64,000 bases of DNA, taken from the NCBI GenBank assembly GCA_031308135.1, contig JAHLJT010000631.1:30772271-30836270 (forward strand), given 5' to 3'. Below the pieces are notes generated by a model. The model was not told where the DNA came from and made no database searches. It saw nothing but the letters and a program-made list of their open reading frames with translations. Numbering within the stretch: the stretch's first letter is position 1; the number at the start of each line of letters is the position of its first letter. Position numbers and translations under genes: made by a program. Below are positions 32,714 through 43,550 of the stretch, one piece after another. This DNA is from Acheta domesticus. Lineage: Eukaryota; Arthropoda; Insecta; Orthoptera; Gryllidae.

Positions 32714-34239
32714 GATACAACAAACCTATTTTCTACATTCTTGCCGGATACATTTCACATCCCTTAATACTTTTTTAAAATATTTATATAACATTTAACA
32801 TATGCCTGCAAGTTCGAATAATATTCAAACTACTCTACTTGCGTGGATAAAAGCAAATCAATGATAATTTTAAAATTGTTAATACTTCTCGTATTTTTAA
32901 ACAGAAACCGTAATAGAATATTTCCATTCACTACAACGTACTTCGTGAAATTTTTGCAGAAATAAGTTATATTTTTGGAAACTGAATTGTTAAGTGAAGG
33001 AAAGTGGAAAGCCAGGAATGGGTTGCAAATGAGATTTTCACGTGTATGTCTGTTCTTGGGGTTTGATTCTCACATTTAAAATAAATTCATGACGTTTTGA
33101 ATAGTTTCTGGAAAGAAAAATTAAAGAGGCCTAATAGCCTTTTATTTTTATAACACACAAACTTTTCATCGCCCTATCCAGCATTAAAATAATATTCAAG
33201 AAAGTGAAACTTACAGTTCAAATGAAACTCAATTATTTCTAAGAGATTTTCTTCGTGAACACGTCAGTATGCAAAGACGCCAGTGTGTAATCTCTTTCTC
33301 TGTTGAATTAAATGCAAATTAAGATGCAACTAATTCATTTTCTTCTAAACCAAACATACCATCACATGCCCATGAAAAGTCATTTGCCCAACCCTTACAA
33401 TAAGTCTAGAGGAGTGAGAGTTTGCCGATGCAATTAGCAACAAGGAAATGAACACCCTTTGTTAGGAAATGTTAACAACATTCATTGCTATCTTTATTTA
33501 TAACTCAATAATGTATTTTGTGCAGTAAAAGAGAGAAAAGTTTTTCAAGCACAAGAAAACGTACGCGAATTGTACTCTTCCCCCGGTACAGTTTTGACTG
33601 CTTCTTTTTCCTGGATAATAAATAAATAAATAATTATTGAAGGGTGTTCATGTCACAAAATTAAAGAAATCAATTTTTAATAGAATTTATGGAAATAACT
33701 AATTTCTATAATTATTTGACTTTGGATATTTTAATATATAAAAAAAGGAAAATCAAAATGACATTTTTATTAATCGTTCTCCCCATTCAAGCATTTTTAT
33801 ACAAGAAATAGTTTGAATTTGAAGTCGGAGGCATTGATTAATCGTGTATAATTAAAAATAATACCTTTCTGTAATGGTTTATTCACCGTAATGAAACAAA
33901 CATAGTAATTTTATAAAAATTTATTTATTGTTATAACATTACTTAACGTTTTGATCCTGTTTGGGGTCTTTTTCAAAATCTACTGTCCAGAATTTGTTGA
34001 CATCATAGATAAAAAGGTAGTATTGTTAAAAAAAATTGTCACTGTGGTATAAAAAACCTGTCACTTCGTAAGTTCATCCTGACAACTATTATTATTAGTA
34101 TTCCGGATGAATATCATTATAAAATTATAATGATTCTAAAAATACATTATTTGTACATTAAAATAAATTCACAGATACTCTTAGTGTATCATTTCGTAGC
34201 ATATATGTAAATGATTGAAAGTCCTTAGTTCAATGCATT
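32714..34239. other. AT-rich stretch without recognised genes
   Basis: Only the possible hammerhead-type relic at 33930-33985 and a short (AAAT)n run near 33620 stand out. Confidence 0.3.
33930..33985 (-). mobile_element. Decayed Penelope-like hammerhead-type terminus
   Basis: The minus strand reads TTTTGAAAAAGACCCC, a short loop AAACA, GGATC, then AAAACGTTAAG. This keeps the layout CUGANGA - helix II - GAAAC - GUU with several core substitutions, and a T-rich, poly-A-like stretch is nearby. Probably an inactive relic. Confidence 0.3.
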
Positions 34240-34450
34240 TTAAGAGAGGTGATGTCCTTCCGCTAGAAGCGAGCTTCGGCCCAGTGCGCGGGGGGGGGGG
34301 GCGTCTCATGGAAATGACCCTTTGGCGGAGGGCCTCTCCGCCGCCGCCGCGCCGGCCAGGGCAGCTGGGGAGCGAGCGGCGAGCTGAGACCAGCGGGCGG
34401 CGACGGGACGGGCTCCACGAGGGGAGAGCGGCTGCGGCGACACCGTGACG
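34240..34450. other. CpG-rich patch with G run
   Basis: It contains a run of about ten G at 34291-34300, GCCGCCGCCGCGCC and many CpGs. Short open frames are uninformative. Confidence 0.4.
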
Positions 34451-34499
34451 CCGTTCAATTAGCCTCTATTCTCGGACGCAGGCCGCCGCTCGAACCTGG

Positions 34500-34886
34500 A
34501 GCACGCCACTGCGCCGTGGATACCGCCTCGCTCCGCCCCGCCCCGCACCGCACCGCCCCGCACCGCCTCGTCCGCCCCCGCCCCGCTTCGCTCTACCCCG
34601 CCTCGCTCCGCCCCACCTCGCTCCGCCTCGCTCCGCCCCGCCTCACCTCCTCCCGCCCCGCCTCGCCACCACTCCCCGCCCCGCCCCCCCGCCCCGCCTC
34701 GCCCCCCGCCACGCCTCGCCCCCCGCCACGCCTCGGCCCTCCGCCCCGCCTAGCCCCCCCGCCCCGCCTCGCCCCCCCGCCCCGCCTCGCCCCCCGCCCC
34801 GGCTCGCTCCACCCCGTCTCGCTCCGCCTCGCCTCGCTCCGTCCCGCGTCGCTCCGTCCCGCGTCGCTCCGCCCCGCCTCGGCCCG

Positions 34887-34888
<2 letters not shown>
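34500..34888. repeat. C-rich minisatellite (CCGCCTCGCTCCGCCC type)
   Basis: Imperfect units mixing CCCCGCC and CTCGCTCCG fill this stretch. The plus strand is almost free of A. It ends abruptly at a (TA)n tract at 34889. Confidence 0.9.

Positions 34889-34950
<62 letters not shown>
34889..34950. repeat. (TA)n microsatellite joined directly to the C-rich minisatellite
   Basis: About 30 TA dinucleotides with one interruption (TATTTATA) near 34938. Confidence 0.97.
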
Positions 34951-35749
34951 ATTCGTTTAATATTGGTAGTGAATATAATTGATAATGAAAGTTTGTTGTA
35001 GTGGGAGTTTTGTATAGTAATGGGCCGGGAGGAGAACGTGTGGCATATAGTTATAAGGACAAAGAAATAATTCTTATAGGTTCTTTAGAAATATAATAAA
35101 TGTTGATTATTTGTAGAAAAAATGTCAATCAATCTAGTTTCCACTTATCGATTTTGTTTCCACCGAGACAAATATTTGGCAATTTCCTAGAATTTTACTG
35201 CCTGTTGACATAATATTATCTGAAAGAATTTCTTTCGAGTGTCTTTCCCAGAATATTTTCACGACAAACAAATCAGCGCATCGTTTTTCATTACTTCTCC
35301 ACCTCCTCCTACGAAGTTACGAATTCGATCACTGGGTGCATGTTCGTTTCTTTCCACATTTCACTATTTCATCTGACTTGGGACTATGGTTCAGACTCAG
35401 AAGTGTATCTGCTTGGGACGAGGAATCAGGCTTCACAAATCATCCTCCACAAAAAAAAAGTAAAGTCTCATCAGCTCACATTCTCACCTCCACAGCATTT
35501 TTATTCCCCTCTTCTTCCCCCTCTATTTTTCTCATCCCTCCTATTTATTCCAGATTTTCTACTCCAGAACTCATTCGATTTTGAAACATCGCACTCGCCT
35601 CCTTTCCTCTTCTTTAATCTGGCCTTCAGTTTTTTCTAGACCATCTGGTCTTCCATCATGTGCCTCTAGATACTCTTCGTCTCTTTCACCTCTTGTATCA
35701 CTCCCATGTCACATCTACTTCGTGGTGCCTCTTCTCTTGCATTTTCGCT

Positions 35750-36146
35750 GTGCTCTCCGCCGGGGCCAGCGATCCCTCGATCTTACGACCGCCAGCGCAA
35801 GCTCAGCCTCAGCCTCCTTTCCCACTCCGCCCCCACCCCCACCCCCACGCCCCCGCCTTCAGTCCCAGCGCACCTTCTTCCGCCGTCACGCCACGCCGCC
35901 AAAGCCCCTTGAGTCGCCAGAGCCAACCTCCCGCCCCCTCCTCCTCCCTGGTCTCGTCGCTGCACCGCCCCGCCCCGCTCCGGCCCGCCCCGCCCCGCCC
36001 CGCCACGCCCCTTCGGCCGCGAAGACACAACACAATGGACCGTCTGAGCGGCCGTCGTGATTGTTCTTGGACCACGAAAGGTGGGGCGGGCGGAGGGGCG
36101 GACGGCAGCTGCACCGCTGCAGCTGACGTCGCCGTCGCCATCGCCA

Positions 36147-36208
<62 letters not shown>

Positions 36209-36570
36209 GCCGCCGCCTCCGCCTCCGCCTCCGCCTCCGCCACCGCCATCACCACCGCCACCGCCACCGTCGCCGCCACCGCCACCGTCGCCGCCACCGC
36301 CACCGTCGCCGCCACCGCCTCCGCCGCCACTGCCACCACCGCCGCCTCCGCCACCACCACCGCCGCCGCCACTACCGCCGCCACCGCCCTTTGTGGCCGC
36401 GGCTGTCGCTGCTTGAGACGGCGATGCCTGCAATAGACGTGCGCGGCGTGGTTCTGCCGCCGCCGCGCCGGTGCCCAGCTGGGCTGTGCAGAGGGGGAAG
36501 GGGGGGGGAGGCGATTGCTTTCGCCAGACGCTCCAGTTGCCGTCTCCGGCCGTTGGCGTATCTGGATCGG
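35750..36570. repeat. CpG island with long (CCG)n and CCGCCACCGTCG-type repeats
   Basis: The core 36120-36390 starts with (GTCGCCATCGCC), continues into about 20 uninterrupted GCC units, then (TCCGCC)n, then units of CCGCCACCGTCGCCACCG. Long frames on both strands are homopolymeric (A, P or G) and not credible as genes. The left part (35750-36050) is C-rich, non-repetitive DNA that could be a promoter. Confidence 0.85.
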
Positions 36571-36599
36571 GTAGAGGGATGGGGATGACCCCCAGCGAG

Positions 36600-38264
36600 C
36601 GAGCGTCGCCAACCGCCTTTCGCGTTTCGTCACAGACTCTATTGTTCCGTCGGATTATTTGCGTTCATAATTATTGTGGACGGTTCGATTCGATTCAGCT
36701 CGTTGAAGGATCTGTGTTTTTGTATATATACAAGTTAATTCCATGAATGAAATGCCGGATTATTTTAAATAATATGTGTCATGAAATTAGTGATTGTAGT
36801 GTTTCCTTCTGAAAATTTAGTGCTCAAAGTTACAAATTTAAGTGGATTTTTGCTGTTGAATATAATTCGAGAGAAACTATAGACTAATATATGTGTTGCT
36901 CAAAGCGCGTTATGTCCGTCATTTGTTAATTATTCCCGAAGAAAGGAAAATTATTTATTTTGTCCTTCTTACCTCATGTTTCTTAAGCATTGTTTATAGC
37001 TGCATGTTTTGAACTATTATCAGTTTAAAATACAATTCAAGCTTGTAGAAGGACGTACGCCCACATGAACTTCATTCACCCTCTTGTTATTGTGCGTCTG
37101 GACATCCGCGATTACATTAAGAATTAGTCAAATATGCGTACTGTGAATCTACTCATCATCCTATCACATTTAATTTTCGTTATTTGCTTCCTTAAATTGC
37201 ACCCGATCAAAAGTATTTGCTCATTCTGATGCGTCTGCTGTTTTTGTTAACTTATGTGAAAATGAGTAAACTTTATCATTATTATTTGAAATGTACAAAA
37301 GTAGCTAGTTTTTCATCATTTCCTTTCATCTAGATTCATGTTTTCATTATCAGCATCTTTATTAAATCACAAACATTACGTTCAGCATGTTATTAATTTT
37401 AGGTGGCTTGTTATCTCAGTGTTCTTTGTTGCAAACACAATGCGACCTAAATGAAAACTACTTTTACGTGTAGGATTTTAATTAAAATATTTGCAGTTAT
37501 CTGATGAGTATTCCAGAACAACAGATACAAGAAAATAGTCCCACTTTTAAAACGTTTGTAGTGAGCTTTCTATTTCAAGTGGAATGCACGACCAAAAATA
37601 TGAGTTGAATCGCTTCTAAAAACAAGCAGCCATACGTTACCTACCCACAATCTGGCACATCCTGTCGACAGCCTTAGCTTTCTTCCTACCGTATGGGTAT
37701 CTCTCTTTTCGTGCGGTCACACCTCGCGTGCTGACAGGACAAGTGGGCGGTACCCACATGTAACTCACCCACCCATTCATATGACTCCCTCAGGGTCGGA
37801 TAGAGTAGGGGGGGTGACACCGAAGGCTAGTAGGCGGGGGAAACGAAAACGGGGGATGCAACACCACCCTCCACATCTGACTCCGCTCGCAGACCCGTGT
37901 GTACCTCAATGGGACGCCCGCAGTTCTCGCGACCACTAGAATGAAATAAATGACGCGCGAATTGAATAGATTGTCGTGACGCGAATGTAACACCCTGTAT
38001 TGTTCGCCTCTGCCGTTGAATAGGCCCGCGCGAACACCGTGCACCTGATAACGTTTTATTTGTAAATGACGGCGAGGTGGACGATACTGGGCTGTGACCT
38101 ACTGTCGCTGATGTGTAAGGGTAGAGGGGGGGGGCCTGCGGTGTCACCCATTTGTAAACACGCTAATAGTGCCGTTGATAGAAGGGGAGGGCCTTTGTGC
38201 TGGGTTACTGTTGCGCACACACGTTGTGTGCGTACAGGTTGATCACACGCAGGGAAATGTACTA
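36600..38264. other. Stretch without recognised genes
   Basis: AT-rich to 37600; 37620-38260 is of higher G/C with GGGGGGG runs and several open minus frames, none protein-like. Possibly an unidentified element. Confidence 0.3.
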
Positions 38265-38480
38265 TCGTGTTGCTGTTTGTGGAGCGTAACAAAACCTATT
38301 TATTATTATAATTTGTGCCGGTTTTATTTGTGTTGTTGTTAGTGAAGCGTAACAAAACCAATGTATTATTATAATTTGTGTCAAATTTCTGCCGGTTTTA
38401 TAATTTGTGTTGTTGTTTGTGGAGTGTAACAAAACCAATTTATTATTATAATTTGTGCCGGGTTTATAATTTGTCAAATT
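38265..38480. repeat. Three-unit tandem repeat (65-85 bp)
   Basis: GTGGAGCGTAACAAAACC, ATTATTATAATTTGTG and CCGGTTTTAT recur three times with TTGTGTTGTTGTT between. AT-rich, non-coding. Confidence 0.9.
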
Positions 38481-40389
38481 CACGGAGTAAACGAACATTC
38501 AAATATCCGCGTTTTACGGCAAAATATTTTATGTATTTGTGCGAACGATTTATTATTACTCAACGGGTACAAAGTGAAGCATTTGTCTCGAAATGAAATT
38601 ACATTACAGACGACCTTTCTTCCAAAGGTCTTACAGCAAGTAATGAACCTTGTCGAAAAAATGGCTTGCGAGGATGCACTTAATGTTTTATTATTTCACA
38701 CAAGTTTAATGTATTCTTATGCTTATATGTATGTGTGTTCAAAAATACATATCTCTTTATTTCTGGAACTACGATCCCATTAATTTACTCTCAAAAATTT
38801 AAATACTTGCAAGAGCTTTTTGTTTTGTTTTTACTCGTGTCAGTGACCAGAAAAGCAGATACAAGTAAGTTGTTTCCTCACCACACCCCTGCTTCCGTGG
38901 GTCCCTGGAATGATTTGTCACTGACCGCATAATGCCCTAGATGGCCGCATCTGCACGTATACGACTACGTGCATGAGAAAATTAAAACGTGGCGAGACGC
39001 TGGCAAGTCTCTGTCTCTCTCACTCTCCCTCTCCTTGCGAGGGGCAGGGCCGTCGCTCCCTGCGACCCGCCTTCCCCCTCTCCCTTCGTGCCTACCCCCT
39101 TGCACAACTCTGCGCGCCCTTGCGAGGGTCATGTGTTGAGATGGAACAGCTGCCAGGTAGGGTTGTAGTTCTGGCGGCGGCGGCCGTGGTGATGGGGGAG
39201 ACGGTCGAATCTGAATGAAGGGTGGTCAGCTGCTGTAAGGCTTGTTAGTAGCGACGGCGCGGAAGATAAACTGGTCAACAATTCGAGAAACTCCTTGAAA
39301 TCTAGAAAAAGTCAAGGAATTGGTTGTTGTTGTTGTTTTTTAATTGAAGATCGCATCAACATCAAGGTCATTAGCGACCACTATTGGATTTAACGTTACG
39401 GTGACTGTGAAAATGACAAGATATGGTGATGATAGAGGGTGAAAGGACGAACACAAATACAACCATGCCCGAAGCGGGACTCGAACCCGAGATCTTTCGG
39501 TCCGAGATAGCTACGGCACTATTTACTTAGCGATCTCGGCCATCGGATCGGCATTGTATAACATAACCTTGAAGTAGATGGAGAATGTTATTGTCTAAAA
39601 ATGTGGGTTCATAATACTTTAACTGAATAAAATCTGGATTTCCATGTAGGTGCTCTTCACTTCGCAGAAAACTCACCTTTTTATCGTTAGCGAATATTTC
39701 ATTTGAGCAGTAACGAAGGCATGCCTATTTCAAATTACAAAATCAGTGTAATTTTAGATGCAATATTTTCATACGAAACCACACATTCGTTAAAATAGTC
39801 ATGTAATTATATCGGAGAAGTTCATAAGAGTACGGAGGTGAAAGAATTTGTTGACCACTCTAGAGAGAGACACAGGTAATGCGGTTTTGTGGTTGTGACG
39901 GAAATGCTCACGGTGGAAATGGGGGTGGTCGCGAAGTCGGCAGAGGGACCGAAGATGGGTCAGTAAAGATAATGCTGCGTTGTTGGCAATGCTGATGACG
40001 AGGAAAAGAAAGAAGGGGGGCAGGAATTACAGCCCGCTAAGGAAACGAAATTTACTTGAAGGGAAATTACTTGCTGAACATTTTAGAGGAATTTATTAGT
40101 TCATAAATGACAAAAAATATATAAAAAGCATCCTACATATAAGCCTTATAAGAATAATATTGTTATTCCAGGTAGTCATATTGTTATTCTAGGAAGCCAG
40201 GACATCATACATATTAGCCATATAAAGAGATATTTTAAAAAATATATAGCTTTGATATTGTATAGGAAGTTTGTGATATCCCTTCAGATATCCCTGTGGG
40301 CACATCCGAAAAGTGTTTGCAGTGGCATTTGCGACTTCGAGAACAAGGCGTTGGAGTGGGAGGAAAAGAAGGGGAGACGGAATTCGTAA
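38481..40389. other. Stretch without recognised genes (contains the SINE at 39326-39550)
   Basis: A G/C-richer patch at 38990-39230 has open but unconvincing frames. TGGTCAACAA near 39272 and its inverted form near 39850 may be the ends of an older element split by the SINE. Confidence 0.3.
39326..39550 (-). mobile_element. SINE family A copy, minus orientation
   Basis: Read on the minus strand, it has GGCCGAGATCGCTAAG (A box), GGTTCGAGTCC (B box), CATTAGCGACC-type body and GTTGATGCGATC followed by an A-rich tail, in the same order as 32527-32703. It carries about 50 bp of extra body between B box and tail. Flanking TGGTCAACAA motifs at 39272 and, inverted, at about 39850 suggest it may sit inside an older inverted-repeat element. 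Confidence 0.8.
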
Positions 40390-40662
40390 GGAGGCAACGA
40401 GAAAGAGGCACTGGTTCTGGTACTGGTGCTCGCGGCATTAGCAGTGGAGTCAATTGTGGTCCAGCGACCTTCTGCACACAACGCTACCGTGGGAGCGATG
40501 CAGCGTGGATACAGGGAGCTGATGAATGCAATACTAAGGTCGCCTTGGGGTCAGTCAGTGGAAAAAGTTTTGCACAGATGCCAAGAGCAGCTGAGGAACA
40601 GCCAACTAGACGTAGACACGTTTTATGAATGCTGGATTCTGCAGTCGCTAGACTTGCTTTAG
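40390..40662 (+). CDS. Candidate terminal exon: small secreted-protein-like reading frame
   Basis: The frame is open from just after a TAA at 40387 to TAG at 40660-40662. It contains a hydrophobic stretch ALVLVLVLAALAVES that looks like a signal peptide core, then VVQRPSAHNATVG (one N-glycosylation sequon, NAT), MQRGYRELMNAILRS, VEKVLHRCQEQLRN and DVDTFYECWILQSLDLL. Two cysteines and amphipathic helices fit a small secreted helical protein. There is no ATG ahead of the hydrophobic segment in this frame, so the start must come from an upstream exon; a purine-rich GAGAAAGAG precedes it, a poor acceptor. It could equally be a decayed exon or chance. Function unknown. Confidence 0.35.
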   Translation, partial: GGNEKEALVLVLVLAALAVESIVVQRPSAHNATVGAMQRGYRELMNAILRSPWGQSVEKVLHRCQEQLRNSQLDVDTFYECWILQSLDLL

Positions 40663-41074
40663 TAAAGTGCTGTGTATTAGATATAATCAGATTTCTAGGG
40701 GAATGGGATGCGTGTTTTCTTAATCATTTGTACCGAGTAGCTGGAACTAGATATACGACATTTGAATGATTAGCTTCTCTTGACGAAGTTTCCATTTACT
40801 GAAGTCCAGTTTCATTCATGCTGAAAAGAAAACCTATTTTGAATTGTTTGCTTCGTACATTTTACATTAGTAATTTCTCTAGATCCTCCTCCATAGTCCA
40901 TGCTCTCTCCATACCACTGATTCTGCTTTGTCCTCTGTGTCTAAGTATCGTATTGCAGTCTTGTCACCTTTGAATGCCTCTTGCACTATTGGAACACCGT
41001 CCTACTTTCTAAAGACCCTTTTAGTCGCTTCATAACATAAGATCCAATTAATTTCCAGGATTTATTTTATACGT

Positions 41075-41338
41075 TCACTATAACCGAAGTTCGGGTTCAT
41101 TATAATCGAATCTTCTGATGCTTCTTTTGTAATGTAAGTAAAACGGGACAAGTGATTTAAGTTCACTATAACCGATGGTTCACTATATCTGAGTTTACTA
41201 TAACTGCAATCGGTTCATGTTCATGTTCGCTATAACTGAATCTATTTATGTTTATTTGTAATGTAATTGGAACGGGACCAGTGACTTACGTTCATTATAT
41301 CCGAGGATTCACTATATCCCAGTTTCACTATAACCGGT
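41075..41338. repeat. Tandem repeat built on TTCACTATAACCGA motifs
   Basis: Two units of about 130 bp, each with several TTCACTATAACCGA/TTCATTATAATCGA motifs and AATGTAA.T..AACGGGAC.AGTGA. Such motif arrays occur at ends of some pogo/Tc1-type transposons, but no termini are clear. Confidence 0.8.
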
Positions 41339-41379
41339 GTGTAAACAACTACATGCCTCATCTCTTGTAAAAGTCCCCA

Positions 41380-43002
41380 GTTGAACACGTTGGATTAGAC
41401 TTCGCGTGCCGCCTCGTGGAGAATCTGTGTGGAGGCGCCCCGCGCCTCTTGGAATCGCATCGCGCCGCCCGCGACCGCTCGCTCGCGTGACGCTCGCCCC
41501 GGGCGGTGGGCGGAACTCTCTCACGGCGGCAGCACTCGCCAAATGAACACGGCTCGCTCACAATGGCAAATGAAAGAAACGTGAAGCATTTTTTGTATTT
41601 ATTATATAATATTAATATATATTATATTTATATATATTTATTATATTAAATTTTATTCATTTATTATATTTATCATTTATTATTTACAATAAATGATATA
41701 CATCATCATTTATTGTATATAATATGTTGAATAATTATGTATAGTGTAATGTATTATATTGCATATAATTATTCTCTCTGGCCGATATCTAAAGATAATT
41801 AAATGTTTTCTTTGCTTCTTTCTTATAAAACTTTTATTAAGTTTTTTAAAGATAATAACGTATCTGGATGTTTTTCGATCTCATCATCAGACTCTGTATT
41901 AAATATTCAAAAAATGTTTTGAAATTATTAAATGAATTTAATTGATTTTTTTTCTTCTGATGTTAAGATGTGTTATTTTGATTGAATTTTTTCAAGATAT
42001 AAATCAATTTCATGGAATTATTTTCTGTTGTCAAGAATTAATTTTTTTCTTTTAAAATTTGTATTATAGAATTTTTTTTTACTATTCCATGTATATTACA
42101 CATAATTACAAAACATGATACGCCATAGCCTCATTGGATTCCGCTTTACCGCTACTTCTATACTCATCGAATATTACTAGTAGATGTTTTCAATGGGCAG
42201 ATGGGCAGCAACTGAGAAAACGGAAGTACACAAGAAGCGAAAGTGGTATGGGACAGGATTATATGATGCACATTGTGACTGTGATGAATGAGTTTTAACT
42301 TCGGTGCTTTGAGGAAAAACATTGCGACAGAGAATAATAAATTTTTTGGATAATAATTTTGGAACTGCGGATGGGTAATTGAGTGGTAGGTTTGCGACTC
42401 TACGCCATACCATTCCATTTATGAATTACTTGGCGTACCGAGGAGGAGTTTTGTGAAGAAAGGAAACACAAAAAGCGAAATTTATGCAAAGCACTGAGGC
42501 TGCGCTGTATATTCCGTATTTATAATCTTACAACAGCAATATATAAAGATAAGTCACCTGCTGTAACTGTAGAGTATAAAATTGATCCTCTTCATAAGAT
42601 GTATAAATTAACATTTCAAATGAAATTTTTAAACAACATGTTGGTAAATTTATAGTGTCTTCATAATATAATACGAGTATGGTAGTGAGGACGCATTAAG
42701 ATATGGACATTTTTTTATCTTAATCTCCACCTAAAATAGTTTTAAAAATAGAAAATGTATTTAAACTACCTTAAAAACAGTATCATAATTTCCACATTGA
42801 TATGAATAAATATTCAGCATCTAGCTACATTAAACTAAATAATTGACCGATTTTTGAGAAATATCTTTTAATTAATATTTCCAAACAAGAGATGCAATAT
42901 ATAGAAACAAACTAACCTCTAGGGTTATATTATTTTGGGATATGTGGTTCAGGATTTGAATTTTATATAAATAATCTGTCCGTATAGTGTGATTTTTATA
43001 AC
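41380..43002. other. CpG patch (41395-41560) followed by very AT-rich DNA
   Basis: The patch has GCGCCGCCCGCGACC. From 41590 to 41760 the DNA is almost only A and T (TATTATATAATATTAAT type). No gene seen. Confidence 0.35.
41850..41895 (-). mobile_element. Possible decayed hammerhead-type terminus
   Basis: The minus strand has GTCTGATGATGAGATC and, 20 bases on, AGATACGTTAT in place of CGAAACGTT. The first core block is intact but helix II and the second core block are degraded. Similarity to the 14.4-kb motif is suggestive only. Confidence 0.22.
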
Positions 43003-43150
43003 TTTGCCCCTCAAGCCGCTGTGGCCACGATGGAATCACTGCTTGATGCGGTCGCGATCATGCGTTATCTAGCGGCACGAGTGAGAAAGACGCGAAATAC
43101 CGTGACATATTCCTTCGCCTTGCGAGCCGAAGTTACAAAAATCGCACTAT
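43003..43150. mobile_element. Half copy of the palindromic GATACGGTCGCGATCATGCG family
   Basis: It has the outer TTTGCCCCTCAAGCC arm, then the loop TGCGGTCGCGATCATGCG, then the right inner arm GAGAAAGACGCGAAATACCG followed by TGACATATTCC. The left inner arm is largely missing, so this copy no longer folds completely. Confidence 0.65.
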
Positions 43151-43410
43151 AGTGGCTCGCGAGCCCCCTTCTTGCCGCGTCCCGAGCTCAATTCCCGGAG
43201 GAGACAAAATGAATTGTCCCTTTTCACTGTCATATTCCAGTTCTTATAACTGGTGACAAGATGAAAGCATCTAGCAGGTAGCGAGAATGCCACTAAATGG
43301 CGTAAGCATTCGTGCCAAGGTCGTCTACTAGTGGCAGTGGCACGCGTCGTGTCTCCGAAGCATGCCACGAGCTACTCTGCGCAACTAGCGTCGGGAAAGG
43401 AAACTATTAG

Positions 43411-43550
43411 TAACCCCGCCGTTTTACAATAGGGATGGCGTTGCCTCTGGTGGCGGGGTGAGGAACTGCATGAAGGGGCGATATCGTCGTGGCACTCACG
43501 CCATGGACTCCCGCTCGTGGCATAGACCTTAACACTGGCGTAAGGCGTTG
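43411..43550. repeat. Dispersed repeat shared with 57400-57530
   Basis: AGTAA.CCC.NCGTTTTACAAT, AGGGATGGCGTTG, GAACTGC and GGACTCCCGCT.GTGGCAT occur in the same order in both places. The second copy lies in the first visible intron of the Grp7-like gene. Nature unknown. Confidence 0.75.

Noticed and set aside
35581..36633. Frames of 160-270 codons on both strands
   Set aside because: Low-complexity translation of the CCG repeats and C-rich flank, with no frame standing out.
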